A stretch of DNA of 64,000 bases from Fibrobacter sp. (GCA_016285835.1 JAEERM010000002.1:17089-81088), one strand, 5' to 3'; shown: positions 50,578 through 60,082, numbered from the stretch's first letter. Notes: a model not told the origin generated them from the sequence alone. Made by a program: numbers and translations.

Positions 50578-53136
50578 TTACTTGAAGCTAGCAGTAATCG
50601 TCAAACCATCCGTAACCGTCGCACGGCAGGTTTCCGGCTTGCCTTCTACGGCTTCGCAACCCGACCAGCTCTTGAACACGGCACCATTCGTTGGCACGGC
50701 AGTCAGTTCCATCTGCATTCCGTTGAAGAATTCGCCAGAATAGTTCGTAGGCGAGCTCGTTCCCGGCAGATTCATGCCTTCCATGAGCACCGTGCCATCA
50801 CCATCGGCTTTAATCTTGACCGTCACAAGTTTGGCATCCCCTTCGTCCTTGAAGAATTCACCCTTGTAGAGGCTGACGACTTCACCATCGCGAGATCTTG
50901 CCCATTCCTTGAGACGATCACCCTTCCAGTCGAAACCGCCCGGATAGTACATCTCGTTCTGCTTGAACTTTTCAAGGTCCCTATCCTTCTCGGACGACGG
51001 AATAGTGGAAACCATCTTGTCGACGACCTTGCTCACATTATTACCATTCAAGTAGCCTTTCCACATAGCGCAACTGCGGTTGATGAACAAACGCTTGAAA
51101 TCGGGGTTCTTGATAAGCTGGATGTACAGGTTGGCAAAGCAGCCGGTTTCCTTACAGAGTCTCTTACCGCCGCCCTGCTTAATCCAGGTAAACATATTCG
51201 TTCCTTCGCTAAATTTGCCTCCACCAACAGGATCGGCAACACCCCAATCCGACGCCCAACCGAAACCATGATCCAAGTCATAGACCATGAACTTCCAGGG
51301 CTGTTCGGGACTGCGCCAAGCACGGACGTTGTTGTTCGGCCAGTCACCGTTGTGGATGTAAATCTCGGCCGCCATGTAATCGGCAAAGTTGCCCACATCG
51401 ATCAATTTCTTCGCTTCTTCGTATTTGGCGTTATTTTCACCAGAGAAATCGTTCGTGCCGATAAACTTAAGCATCTGCTCGTAACCTTCTGTGGAACCGC
51501 CATTGGCATGCAAACTATCGTTGAGGTGCTTCACCATATCAACTGTTTTGCTGTCGATGCCGTAGTTAGATTCGACATAGCTCTCGTTGAAGCGTTCGCG
51601 CATATCGTGGATACCGTAGTAACGACCGTTGTAGAACACAACCACTTGACGGCTGTGCTGGTAATCCACACCGCTGCCGTTCAAGATTTCACCGCCCATG
51701 GCGTCTTCGATATAGTCGCTCACGAAACGGTTACCATTGTTGCGGAGGTTGAACGCCTTGTATTTAGTGACATTCGGGTTCGTCGGGAACAGCGGATAAT
51801 TGATACGCCCATTCTGATACTTTTCACGCATCACAATGGCAACAGACTTCTTGTCCTTGACACGGCTCCAGTTACCCATGAGAGAAATACCGGCATCGAT
51901 CTCCCAAGTTTTTTCCTTAGAATCGCTGCCATTCTCGAAATATTCCACATGGACCGGACGTTCCACGTCGGCGTACATGCCGCTCGGACATTCATCAGGA
52001 TCAGAAGCCTCGCACTTGACATAATTTTCCCTAAAGAAGGCGGAGTCCACAGTCACGGCTACTACCGGCATCCTGACCTGTTCATTGATGAAGTAAGTGT
52101 TAGTGACGACTTCCTTCGTCAGATAGCCTTCCTTATACGCAGCGCAACGCAGCACCATGCTGTGGTCAATGACCATGTCGCTGTTAAATTCTTCGGAACT
52201 CTTCGTGGGGAGTGATCCGTTCTTAGTGCAACGAATCTTGGTACCATCAGAAACTTTCGGCTTTTTCAAAGTAACCGTAGAATTGTAGAAACCTGCCTTC
52301 GCAGAGCCGAAATCAAACTTGGGAACCACTCCCTGATACGCTTCGGCCTCGGTATTCGGGGCTTCGGGAGTAGGCTTGTTCATGTATCTCCAGACACCGC
52401 CATCGACACGGCCCCAGCTCATGCCTGGTTCAAGCACCGGGAACTGGACCGTATCACGAATTTGGTAATACCTGTCAATTAGGTAGATCTTGCCACCATT
52501 CTTGTCAAGTTTCCAGTTAGTGTGCGTACGATAATGGCGATTGTCGACATCCTTGGCTTCGGAAGCCTTCGGGATGTTCTTCTTGGAGATAAATACATTG
52601 CGGAATGATTTAGGACGGATGATTTCGTTACTGAAAGCCCACTTGCGTGTTTTATCCTCTTTTTCGACCAGATAATAGCCGTTCAAGTCTGCGACTTCGT
52701 CGCCGGCATTATAGATTTCGACCCATGCGGGATCGTCTCCGTCTTCGTCAAGCCAGTCCAAGTTGATCGAAACAACTTCGGTTATACGTAATGCAGACTT
52801 ACCCACCCAATGGATAAGCGTATCGCGAGGAATGTACAACGTGTCATATCGCCAGATAGTATCACCTTCTTCGGTGATATCCTCAATGGTCGAATGAACT
52901 TCCGGGTCCTTGATTTCAACGACCTTATTCACTTCACCCGTCTTAGGATCTACAACTTCGGTAGTATCGATCCTTGGCGGAAGATCAAGCGAATGATCAG
53001 GATCAGCCGGATTATTAGGATTATCCGGTACACTAGAATCCGTAGAGGTAGGTTGTGTTACGTCCTCGCTCTCAGAATCCCCGCAAGCAAGCAAGAATCC
53101 AGCGACAGCCCCAACAGTCATTAGATTTCGAATCAT
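50578..53136 (-). CDS. CotH-kinase family lipoprotein with lamin-tail and chitobiase-like domains
   Basis: This secreted lipoprotein of about 852 residues starts at the ATG at 53136, or at a GTG 15 bases earlier that has a closer GGCGGA. The lipobox GFLLACG lies at about 15. A Pro/Asp linker is followed by a lamin-tail-like domain (about 110-225, ALRITEVVSINLDW, WVEIYNAG and LNGYYLVEK). A chitobiase C-terminal-like segment comes at about 300-370. A CotH kinase domain follows, with VVFYNGRYYGIHDMRERFNE and the metal-binding DLDHGFGW (about 622). The last 80 residues resemble a bacterial-repeat domain (FKSWSGCEAVEG). CotH kinases phosphorylate proteins outside the cytoplasm. The target here is unknown. 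Confidence 0.85.
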   Translation of the reverse strand: MIRNLMTVGAVAGFLLACGDSESEDVTQPTSTDSSVPDNPNNPADPDHSLDLPPRIDTTEVVDPKTGEVNKVVEIKDPEVHSTIEDITEEGDTIWRYDTLYIPRDTLIHWVGKSALRITEVVSINLDWLDEDGDDPAWVEIYNAGDEVADLNGYYLVEKEDKTRKWAFSNEIIRPKSFRNVFISKKNIPKASEAKDVDNRHYRTHTNWKLDKNGGKIYLIDRYYQIRDTVQFPVLEPGMSWGRVDGGVWRYMNKPTPEAPNTEAEAYQGVVPKFDFGSAKAGFYNSTVTLKKPKVSDGTKIRCTKNGSLPTKSSEEFNSDMVIDHSMVLRCAAYKEGYLTKEVVTNTYFINEQVRMPVVAVTVDSAFFRENYVKCEASDPDECPSGMYADVERPVHVEYFENGSDSKEKTWEIDAGISLMGNWSRVKDKKSVAIVMREKYQNGRINYPLFPTNPNVTKYKAFNLRNNGNRFVSDYIEDAMGGEILNGSGVDYQHSRQVVVFYNGRYYGIHDMRERFNESYVESNYGIDSKTVDMVKHLNDSLHANGGSTEGYEQMLKFIGTNDFSGENNAKYEEAKKLIDVGNFADYMAAEIYIHNGDWPNNNVRAWRSPEQPWKFMVYDLDHGFGWASDWGVADPVGGGKFSEGTNMFTWIKQGGGKRLCKETGCFANLYIQLIKNPDFKRLFINRSCAMWKGYLNGNNVSKVVDKMVSTIPSSEKDRDLEKFKQNEMYYPGGFDWKGDRLKEWARSRDGEVVSLYKGEFFKDEGDAKLVTVKIKADGDGTVLMEGMNLPGTSSPTNYSGEFFNGMQMELTAVPTNGAVFKSWSGCEAVEGKPETCRATVTDGLTITASFK

Positions 53137-53287
53137 TTTAAAGTAACGCACAATATCCGCCTATAAAATAAAGAAACCATTCCACACGTTCCCCGTGTAG
53201 AAACAGCCCAATTCAATTCATCCACTACTAAATCTAGTAGAAAATCAAGAAAAAATGAAAAAACATTGGTAATATCTTCTTTACACC

Positions 53288-53315
53288 TTGACAAGGAACA
53301 CATTTTTGCTAAATT
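53288..53315 (+). promoter_or_regulatory. Promoter of tRNA-Phe
   Basis: A perfect TTGACA (53288-53293), a 16-base spacer and TAAATT (53310-53315) end 14 bases before the tRNA. Confidence 0.8.
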
Positions 53316-53329
53316 TGGTCTACCCAAAT

Positions 53330-53402
53330 GGTTCTGTAGCTCAGTTGGTAGAGCAGTGGACTGAAAATCCACGTGTCGGCGGTTCAATTCCGCCCGGGAC
53401 CA
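53330..53402 (+). tRNA. tRNA-Phe (anticodon GAA)
   Basis: The acceptor GGTTCTG pairs with CGGGACC through wobble pairs, discriminator A. The anticodon stem TGGAC with loop TGAAAA region gives GAA, and the T-arm is GGCGG-TTCAATT-CCGCC. It is 73 bases long and CCA is not encoded. Confidence 0.95.
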
Positions 53403-53408
53403 CGAAAA

Positions 53409-53435
53409 GCCTCCGGTAACGGAGGCTTTTTTTTT
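53409..53435 (+). terminator. Terminator of tRNA-Phe
   Basis: GCCTCCG-GTAA-CGGAGGC is followed by nine T residues. Confidence 0.92.
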
Positions 53436-53520
53436 ACCCAAAATTTACACGATTTGGCTAGTCCAAGAAGGTCTGCCTTTTGTACGCGGAGCATAAGGCA
53501 CAAAAAAAGGCACGCAGGGC

Positions 53521-54645
53521 CTAAATTCGCCTATTACGGTATCCAGAGTAGAAAAGTTCCCAATGATCCAGAAGAACATCCACCAGTTCCGGTTGGAACT
53601 GCGTTCCACGCTGTTTAATGAACTCGGCGCGCACATCCTCTTCGGGCCAAGCTTCTTTGTAGCAACGCGGGCAAGACAAGGCGTCCAGCACGTCGGCAAC
53701 AGCGCAGATACGCCCAGAAAGCGGGATATCTTCGCCCTTGAGCCCATCGGGATAACCCGTGCCGTCCCAGCGCTCGTGGTGAGTACCGGCAATCTCGGCA
53801 GCAAAGCGCAGCAATTTGCGCTTGGAAGCTCGCAACATCTCGCGCCCGATGACAGAATGCGTCTTCATGACAGCGAACTCCGTCGTGTTGAGGCGGCCCG
53901 GCTTATTGAGCACAGCATCGGGGATGCCAATCTTGCCCAAGTCGTGCAGAGGCGCCGCAAGGCGAATCTTCTGGCAGTAGGATTCTGGCAGTCCCATGAA
54001 TTTCGCTAGGTTGTACGAGACCTCGGCAACACGCTGAATGTGGTCACCCGTCTCCTGACTGCGATACTCGGATGCGTCACCCAAGATATGGATAATATCC
54101 CTCTGGGTCGCTTCCAGTTCGGCATTGAGCATCGTGGATTCCACAGTCTTCGCGGAATACACGGCGATAAGCGAAAGGTTTTCAAGATCCTTCGGGGTGA
54201 AATACCCCGGTTCCCCTTGTTTGTTGATAGCCTGGTAAACACCCATGACCTTTCCAACGGAATTCTTGAGGGGGACGGCCAGCACGGACTTCGTGTGGTA
54301 GTGCGTCTTCTCGTCGCTGCGGCGGTCGAACCGCTCATCGTTGTACGCATCTTCCACAAGCAGGGACACACCCGTCGTCATACAATGCCCGGCAAAGCCC
54401 GCTTCCATCGGAATGCGGAGTTCGTCGACACCGTGGGCAACCTTGGTCCACAGTTCGCGTTTTTCCTTATCCAAAAGCCACAGGGAACAGCGGTCAGAGC
54501 GTACGATAGAACGCCCCAAATCGTTCATGAGCACAAGGAGACTGTCCACCTTGCGTTCCGAAGCAATCTTGGGCATATACTCAAAAAGCAGATGAAGTAT
54601 CCGCTGAGAGTCGTCCATTTCGTTTTTGTGCTCTTCCGTAGCCAT
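53521..54645 (-). CDS. GAF/HD-GYP domain protein (putative c-di-GMP phosphodiesterase)
   Basis: The protein is 374 residues from the ATG at 54645. An N-terminal GAF domain (about 30-175) shows the SLWLLDKEKRELW, AGFAGHCMTTG and SVLAVPLKN landmarks. An HD-GYP domain follows (about 190-365) with ETGDHIQRV, LHDLGKIGIPD, HHERWDGTGYPDGLKGEDIP and RICAVADVLDAL. HD-GYP enzymes hydrolyse cyclic di-GMP, which often controls pili and adhesion. The GYP part reads GTGYPDGL, as in active members. No receiver domain is present, so the GAF domain is presumably the input. It is monocistronic with a TATACT box near the start. Confidence 0.92.
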   Translation of the reverse strand: MATEEHKNEMDDSQRILHLLFEYMPKIASERKVDSLLVLMNDLGRSIVRSDRCSLWLLDKEKRELWTKVAHGVDELRIPMEAGFAGHCMTTGVSLLVEDAYNDERFDRRSDEKTHYHTKSVLAVPLKNSVGKVMGVYQAINKQGEPGYFTPKDLENLSLIAVYSAKTVESTMLNAELEATQRDIIHILGDASEYRSQETGDHIQRVAEVSYNLAKFMGLPESYCQKIRLAAPLHDLGKIGIPDAVLNKPGRLNTTEFAVMKTHSVIGREMLRASKRKLLRFAAEIAGTHHERWDGTGYPDGLKGEDIPLSGRICAVADVLDALSCPRCYKEAWPEEDVRAEFIKQRGTQFQPELVDVLLDHWELFYSGYRNRRI

Positions 54646-54687
54646 CACCTTAAAAGTATAAAACTTTTCAGCAAAATGGTTTACCTG

Positions 54688-54716
54688 TTGACACGGAAGA
54701 TAAACTTTTTTACCTT
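54688..54716 (+). promoter_or_regulatory. Promoter of tRNA-Ser
   Basis: TTGACA (54688-54693), a 17-base spacer and TACCTT (54711-54716) lie just upstream of the tRNA. Confidence 0.75.
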
Positions 54717-54726
54717 ACACTCGCCT

Positions 54727-54807
54727 GGAGGAATAGGCTAATTGGTAAGTCAGCGGTCTTGAAAACCGCCGCCGTAAGGCTTGGGGGTTCGAGTCCCTCT
54801 TCCTCCG
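54727..54807 (+). tRNA. tRNA-Ser (anticodon UGA)
   Basis: The acceptor GGAGGAA pairs perfectly with TTCCTCC and the discriminator is G. The anticodon loop CTTGAAA in stem GCGGT/ACCGC gives UGA. A variable arm and T-arm GGGGG-TTCGAGT-CCCTC follow, typical of class II tRNA-Ser. CCA is not encoded. Confidence 0.94.
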
Positions 54808-54816
54808 CTAAAAAAG

Positions 54817-54841
54817 AGTCGGTTTACGCCGGCTTTTTTTT
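54817..54841 (+). terminator. Terminator of tRNA-Ser
   Basis: AGTCGG-N6-CCGGCT is followed by eight T residues. It overlaps the end of the convergent comF-like gene. Confidence 0.8.
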
Positions 54842-55559
54842 ATTGTTCGACCCCATAAAATTCCTGCATGTCTGCCGCGAAATCGGCCGATGCCGAGACC
54901 GGTTGGTCGTAAAGCAGGGTAAAGACCTTTACAGGCAACGGGAAATCCCGCCCAAGCGCGTTCAGACAGGAGAACGTGGTCGCCCCCGTGGTGAACACGT
55001 CGTCCACCACAAAAACGGTCCCACGGGGCGGCAATCGCGCAGGCAAGGCCCCTTCGAAAGCACCCGCTACGTTCCATTCGCGTTGCGAACGCGAGAGCTT
55101 GGTCTGCGACACCCGAAACGTCCTGCGCCGCAGCCAACGGCACACACGGCCGCTGTACAGTTCGGCAAGCGCCCGCGCAATCATCTCGGCCTGGTTGTAG
55201 CCCCGCTCCCTATAGCGAGCCCTATGAAGCGGCACCGGCACAAAGAAGAACGGCCTCGGGAGCGTATCCACAGTCTGGTAAATTTCACCTCCCGGCATCG
55301 CCGACGAGTGGCGCACCAAGAAGCGAGCCATCCCAGGTATCGACTTGTACTTGAGCGAATGGATAAGGCGCCGCGTGAGAGAATCCATCGGGTAAAGGCA
55401 GAACACGTCCGGCGCAGGGAAGCTCATCCCGAGCGACTCGCGCCTCAGCCGGCGTTCGCAGTCCGGGCACAGCCACGGGTCCAGCGCATCCGAGCTTTTG
55501 CCACAACCGAGGCAATCCATACCAAAAACAAAATTTTCTATGGTCCTAAGAACACCCAT
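54840..55559 (-). CDS. ComF family protein (phosphoribosyltransferase-like)
   Basis: The protein is 239 residues from the ATG at 55559, which has an AGGAGG site at good distance; the track start is 16 codons earlier. The N-terminal zinc-ribbon CLGCGK and CPDCERRL (about 15-40) are followed by a phosphoribosyltransferase fold. That fold has PVPLHRARYRERGYNQAE and the PRPP-binding FVVDDVFTTGATT. ComF/ComFC proteins are needed for DNA uptake in competent bacteria, where type IV pilus-like machines operate. Here it lies downstream of rodA, and its exact role is unproved. Confidence 0.9.
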   Translation of the reverse strand: MGVLRTIENFVFGMDCLGCGKSSDALDPWLCPDCERRLRRESLGMSFPAPDVFCLYPMDSLTRRLIHSLKYKSIPGMARFLVRHSSAMPGGEIYQTVDTLPRPFFFVPVPLHRARYRERGYNQAEMIARALAELYSGRVCRWLRRRTFRVSQTKLSRSQREWNVAGAFEGALPARLPPRGTVFVVDDVFTTGATTFSCLNALGRDFPLPVKVFTLLYDQPVSASADFAADMQEFYGVEQ

Positions 55560-55665
55560 ATAAGGCCTCCTAAGGCTATAGACGTTTTTACGCGGGATTT
55601 TGTCCACCCCAAACGAAAAAAAACGGCAGACAGGCGTCTTTTCGCAAATAAGGGGGGGGTATGGC

Positions 55666-56916
55666 CTACTGATGGCCGTGGAGCCTCATGTTCACGAGGA
55701 AGCCGACTAAAACCATGCAGGTAAGCGCGAACGAACCACCATACGAGATAAACGGGAGCGGGAGGCCAGTGACCGGCATAAGCCCCACCGTCATGGCGAT
55801 ATTCACCACCACATGGAACAAAATAATTGTCGAAGCACCCATCGTCACGAGGGTGACAAACGGGTCGGAAGACATCTTGCAAATACTCGTTGCCCGCCAG
55901 AGGAACAGGGCAAAGAGCAGCAGCACGAACGTACAACCGAAAAAGCCGAATTGCTCGCCAAGCACGCTGAAGATGAAGTCCGTATGTTCTTCGGGCAAGA
56001 AAGCGAGGTTCGTCTGCGAACCGTTACCAAAGCCCTTCCCCACCGCGCCACCGGAACCGATAGCCGTAATGGACTGCAATACCTGGTAGCCGTCGCCTAG
56101 CGGGTCACTCATCGGGTCGAGGAACGTATTCACGCGCTTCTGCTGGTGCGGTTCAAGCATGTTCCACGCCATGGAACTCGCATACCCCGAAAGGATGTTC
56201 ACCACAAGGATAGCCGCCATCAGAGCCTTGGGCAAGCGCCTACGGAACACGGCAAACACAACGAGGCAAATGAAGGCTCCCCACAGCACCTGGAACAGGA
56301 TAGACTGCGAATGTGAAAGCAGCACCGAGAACACTGGGCTTACCACGAGGAACAAATCCGTGAGCGAAAGCCCCGCAAAGAAGAACGCCACCAGCGTCAC
56401 CGCAATAAACACGAGCGCCGTACTCAAGTCCGGCTGTTTGAGCACCAGCGCAAAAGGCACGATGAACAGCAGAGCAGGCACAGCAAACGTTTTAAGTTTA
56501 AACAAACTAACAGGATGCTTAGAAAGCCAAAACGATATGGTCAGCAAATACGCAATCTTTGCAAACTCCGAAGGCTGCAACTTGAAGATGCCCAAGTCAA
56601 TCCATCGCCCGGCGCCCTTCACCACATCACCCGCCAAGAAAAGCACAATGCACAGCAGCACGAGCGACACGACATAGATAGGGAACGCAATATTCTTGAG
56701 CCAGTCAATTTTCACGAACACGATACCGGCCGCAAGGAGGCTACCGCCGAAAAAGTAGACAATCTGCTTGAACCAGAAGGTATCGTACATGGGGATATCC
56801 TCGCCGGTCGTCGCAGAATACACCAAGCACACGCCGACAGTCATCAGCGCAAACGTGATGCCCAAGAATAGCCAGTCGTACTTGAGCGACTTGTCTAAGA
56901 AGCGTCCTGAGCTCAT
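55666..56916 (-). CDS. rodA: Rod shape-determining SEDS glycosyltransferase RodA
   Basis: RodA is the SEDS peptidoglycan polymerase of the elongasome. Its 416 residues contain about ten membrane helices, with the typical GAGRWIDLGIFKLQPSEFAKI, KQPDLSTALVF, IGSGGAVGKGFGNGSQTNLAFLPEEHTDFIF and SYGGSF. The start overlaps the mrdA stop in an ATGA, so RodA and its partner PBP2 are translationally coupled. It is the last gene of mreB-mreC-mreD-mrdA-rodA. Confidence 0.96.
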   Translation of the reverse strand: MSSGRFLDKSLKYDWLFLGITFALMTVGVCLVYSATTGEDIPMYDTFWFKQIVYFFGGSLLAAGIVFVKIDWLKNIAFPIYVVSLVLLCIVLFLAGDVVKGAGRWIDLGIFKLQPSEFAKIAYLLTISFWLSKHPVSLFKLKTFAVPALLFIVPFALVLKQPDLSTALVFIAVTLVAFFFAGLSLTDLFLVVSPVFSVLLSHSQSILFQVLWGAFICLVVFAVFRRRLPKALMAAILVVNILSGYASSMAWNMLEPHQQKRVNTFLDPMSDPLGDGYQVLQSITAIGSGGAVGKGFGNGSQTNLAFLPEEHTDFIFSVLGEQFGFFGCTFVLLLFALFLWRATSICKMSSDPFVTLVTMGASTIILFHVVVNIAMTVGLMPVTGLPLPFISYGGSFALTCMVLVGFLVNMRLHGHQ

Positions 56917-58766
56917 TTCTTGGTTTCCTCCTCCTCGATACCGAAATACGCCATAAGGACCTTACGGGCCACCGGAGCGGCCTTCGCGCCACCACCGCCC
57001 GCCGCCTCAAGAATCACGGCAACCGCAATCTGCGGGTCGTTGAGCGGGGCTACCGCCGCAAACCAAGCGTGCGTCTTCTCGCCCTTTTTCCATTCGCCCG
57101 ACCCTGTCTTGCCACCGACACGGATGCCAGGCACAGCGCCACGCTTACCCGTGCCGCCCGGATGGTTCACCACAGAATCGAGGGCGTTCATCAAAATACG
57201 GTGGGTCTCGGGCTTCATATGGCCCGAACGGATTATCTTCGGCTCGTAACGGCGCACCAGCGTGCCATTCTCGTCACGGAGTTCCTTCATGAAGTGCGGC
57301 TGGTACACTCCCCTGTTGGTCGCAATGGAGCCGATGAGGACAGCCTGCTGCAGCGGAGTCACCAGTTCGCCCTGGCCAATAGCGAGGTTCAGAATGAGGC
57401 CTCGAGCCCAACGCCAGCCGAGGCGCTTGTTCTTCGCGTTGAAGGACGTTGAATCCGGCAACCATCCACCCTTCTCGCCAGGAATGTCCACACCGAGAGG
57501 TTTCTCGCCCAGGCCGAAACGTCTGCCGAATTCGTTGATGCGCGCCATGTCGATATCGAGACCCGCCTGGTAGAAGAAAACGTCACAGGAGAGGCGCAAC
57601 GCATGCACCACGTTCAGGTTCCCATGCACACCCCAGCACTTTTGGTAGCGGGCACCATACTGGTAGCCGCCCGTACAAGATTTCGGGTAATACTTGCTCT
57701 CGGAAAGGACCCCATATTCCAAACCCGCACCCGCCGTGACGAGCTTGAACACCGACGCAGGCGTATACGTACCGGATATGGCACGGTTCGTGAGCGGACG
57801 CATGGAATCGAGCGCCACCTGAGCCCATCCCTTGTTGCGTTCGCGCTTTTTCAACGAGAAAATATTCGGGTCGAGCCTCGGAGAACTCACCATCGCAAGA
57901 ATTTCGCCATTTCGCGGATCAATCGCCACAAGAGCCCCCTTCACTGAATCGGGAATCGCTTCTTCGGCCACTTTCTGCAATTTCAGGTCAATCGTCGAAA
58001 TCAATTGCAAGCCCGTAATCGGCGCCTGAGTTTCCACACCGCGCACCTGGCCCACCTCACGCCCGGCCGCGTTCACCTCGACCAGCTTCAAGCCGTTCTT
58101 GCCACGGAACTCCTGGTCGTAACCCTGCTCCAAGCCTTTTTGGCCAATGCGGTCCCCCAGAGAATAGCTTTCGTATTCGGGCAGCTTGAGCTGTTCTTCC
58201 GATATTTCGCTCGTATAGCCAAGCACGTGCGAGGCAAGCGTTCCGTAGGGATATTCGCGGCGAGATTCAATTTGCGTGATAACACCAGGAAGTTCGGAGG
58301 AATGTTCTTCGATAATGGCCACCTGTTCCGCAGTTGCATCTTCGAGAATGCGGATGGGGCGCGTCTTGATCCAGTTGATACGCTGGAAAGCCGTATCCAA
58401 GGAAAGCGTGTCGAACAGGTACTCGCCCTCCTTGTCCTTGATTTGCAGGAGTTTGTTGAAAATAACCTTGCGGTCTTCCTTCTTCTTGGGAAGGCTCATC
58501 GCATGGAGAGCTATCTGGTACGAGGGCCTGTTGCGCACGAGCACGTTGCCGTTGCGGTCGTAAATGTAGCCACGCTCGGCTGTAAGCACCACCTTACGCA
58601 AGCGGTTGTTTTCGGAACGTTGGAGGTTTTCCTCGTAATGCGTGAACTGCAAGGAATACAGCCTAATGACCAAGACCAAGAAAAGCAGGCCTACGCCCGC
58701 GAGGAACACGACGATATGCCAGTTCCTGCTCTGTACCGCCTCGTTATCTTGATTGTCATTTAGCAT
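56913..58766 (-). CDS. mrdA: Penicillin-binding protein 2
   Basis: This is the class B transpeptidase of cell elongation, with 617 residues. One N-terminal membrane helix (HIVVFLAGVGLLFLVLVIRLY) and a pedestal domain (RGYIYDRNGNVLVRNRPSY) precede the transpeptidase domain. Its motifs are TPASVFKLVT (active-site Ser about 337), SCD in the SxN position (LSCDVFFYQ) and GKTGSGEWKKG (about 551). It starts 11 bases inside mreD. A length near 620 is normal for PBP2. Confidence 0.96.
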   Translation of the reverse strand: MLNDNQDNEAVQSRNWHIVVFLAGVGLLFLVLVIRLYSLQFTHYEENLQRSENNRLRKVVLTAERGYIYDRNGNVLVRNRPSYQIALHAMSLPKKKEDRKVIFNKLLQIKDKEGEYLFDTLSLDTAFQRINWIKTRPIRILEDATAEQVAIIEEHSSELPGVITQIESRREYPYGTLASHVLGYTSEISEEQLKLPEYESYSLGDRIGQKGLEQGYDQEFRGKNGLKLVEVNAAGREVGQVRGVETQAPITGLQLISTIDLKLQKVAEEAIPDSVKGALVAIDPRNGEILAMVSSPRLDPNIFSLKKRERNKGWAQVALDSMRPLTNRAISGTYTPASVFKLVTAGAGLEYGVLSESKYYPKSCTGGYQYGARYQKCWGVHGNLNVVHALRLSCDVFFYQAGLDIDMARINEFGRRFGLGEKPLGVDIPGEKGGWLPDSTSFNAKNKRLGWRWARGLILNLAIGQGELVTPLQQAVLIGSIATNRGVYQPHFMKELRDENGTLVRRYEPKIIRSGHMKPETHRILMNALDSVVNHPGGTGKRGAVPGIRVGGKTGSGEWKKGEKTHAWFAAVAPLNDPQIAVAVILEAAGGGGAKAAPVARKVLMAYFGIEEEETKK

Positions 58767-59241
58767 GCTTTGCCGGTTTCCCCATACTCAAGTAGAACAC
58801 CAAGGCACCGACAAAAAGCGTGTATGCGCATTCCGGTAACGTTTCCTTGAAGAACAGGTTCGTGACGGCCTCCCCTTCCAGCCCAGTAAAGAAGAAGTAC
58901 ACCATATCGCACACGAAAAAGGCGAGCCCGAGCACACCGACCTTGGTCGGGAAATTAAGCGTAAGGAAGCGTTCCTCGAGTTGTCCGACAAGGAATCCAA
59001 TCAAGGTCATCGATATCGCATGCGCTCCGAGCCATTCCACCGGTGCGTAGACATCCTGCGTAAAGCCCGCCAGGAAACCCCAGAAGCATCCCGAAGCCGG
59101 GCCGCGCTTGATAGCGGCGGCAACGACGAAGATGATGACGAAATCCGGAGAAACGCCGAACATACTGATCCAGTCCGCAACGGTTGTCTGCAGGACAAAG
59201 CTCAGCAAAAAGAGCACAAATGCCTTCAGCCACTTACTCAT
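58756..59241 (-). CDS. mreD: Rod shape-determining protein MreD
   Basis: This small integral membrane protein has 161 residues from the ATG at 59241, overlapping the mreC end by eight bases; the track start is 30 codons earlier inside mreC. It has five to six hydrophobic segments beginning WLKAFVLFLLSFVLQTTVADW. The conserved GxxxGFLAGFTQDVYAP-type loop is present as FWGFLAGFTQDVYAPVEWLG. Its place between mreC and mrdA confirms the weakly conserved family. Confidence 0.9.
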   Translation of the reverse strand: MSKWLKAFVLFLLSFVLQTTVADWISMFGVSPDFVIIFVVAAAIKRGPASGCFWGFLAGFTQDVYAPVEWLGAHAISMTLIGFLVGQLEERFLTLNFPTKVGVLGLAFFVCDMVYFFFTGLEGEAVTNLFFKETLPECAYTLFVGALVFYLSMGKPAKHAK

Positions 59242-60061
59242 CCAGCAACTCCTGAATGACCCATTCCGGATCCTTCTGCATAATGAACACTTCCTCGAGC
59301 ATGGAAATATCCTGGAACGGTGTGACGTCAAGCTTGCGCATCACGTCGAGATCCGCCCTGTTCACATCCTTCACGAGCCCCACCGGGATACCCTTCGGGA
59401 ATATGCCTCCCAGCCCAGAAGTAATCAGCGTATCGCCTTCCTTGACACCGGCATGCGTTGGCACCATTGCCGAAAGCATATGGCCATCGGCGCTTTCGAG
59501 GAAGCCCACCACACGGGTGCGGCGCTCCATTACAGACAACTTAAGGTTTGGATCCGAAATCAGCTGGACCCTGGAATGAGTAAACGAAGCCTTGGTCACC
59601 TTGCCAACCAAACCCTTCGTCGAAAACACAGGCATGTTTTCCTTTATGCCATGGTAAGTTCCCCTGTTCACAACAAGCGTCGTGAGGAACCTTCCCGGAT
59701 TATGACCGACAACACGAGCCGTCACGATGGGAAAATCCCACTTGTCATCAAACCGGACCAGCGTATGGAGTCTAGCCAATTCTTCCAACCCTTCGCTGGC
59801 ATGGTACAGTTCCTGACGGAGGCGAGCATTTTCTTCTTTAAGCCGCTCGTTTTCGTCTACAACCGAACGGTATTCGTTCAGCGAAGACAGGGCCACCTGT
59901 GCCGGATAGAACACAGAACCAAGCACCGACGACACGATGCTCTCGCGCACCGTGTTGGGAGCCTCGCGCATAAGCAATCCAAGCAGCATAAAAAAGACAA
60001 AAGCAACAATGCCATGTCTTTGGGTAAACAAGTCTAAAATAAAGCGGAACGCCTTACGCAT
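59234..60061 (-). CDS. mreC: Rod shape-determining protein MreC
   Basis: MreC links MreB to PBP2 in the periplasm. Its 275 residues contain one N-terminal helix (IVAFVFFMLLGLLM) and a coiled coil (YRSVVDENERLKEENARLRQELYHA). The beta-barrel domain has NRGTYHGIKENMPVFSTKGLVGKV and the DTLITSGLGGIFPKGIPVG signature. It follows mreB by 21 bases. Confidence 0.95.
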   Translation of the reverse strand: MRKAFRFILDLFTQRHGIVAFVFFMLLGLLMREAPNTVRESIVSSVLGSVFYPAQVALSSLNEYRSVVDENERLKEENARLRQELYHASEGLEELARLHTLVRFDDKWDFPIVTARVVGHNPGRFLTTLVVNRGTYHGIKENMPVFSTKGLVGKVTKASFTHSRVQLISDPNLKLSVMERRTRVVGFLESADGHMLSAMVPTHAGVKEGDTLITSGLGGIFPKGIPVGLVKDVNRADLDVMRKLDVTPFQDISMLEEVFIMQKDPEWVIQELLDE

Positions 60062-60082
60062 CAGACTCCAACCAAACGGAAA

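Noticed and set aside
53445-53804. 119-codon minus ORF after tRNA-Phe
   Set aside because: It overlaps the HD-GYP coding region in another frame and has no recognisable sequence.
55620-55665. Possible terminator between rodA and comF (weak AGAC-N4-GTCT stem with T8)
   Set aside because: The stem is only four base pairs, so I do not list it as a terminator. The T-run and nearby G-run may simply be homopolymer tracts.
54759-55724. 321-codon plus-strand ORF
   Set aside because: It starts within the tRNA-Ser gene and runs antisense to comF. The composition is basic and featureless.
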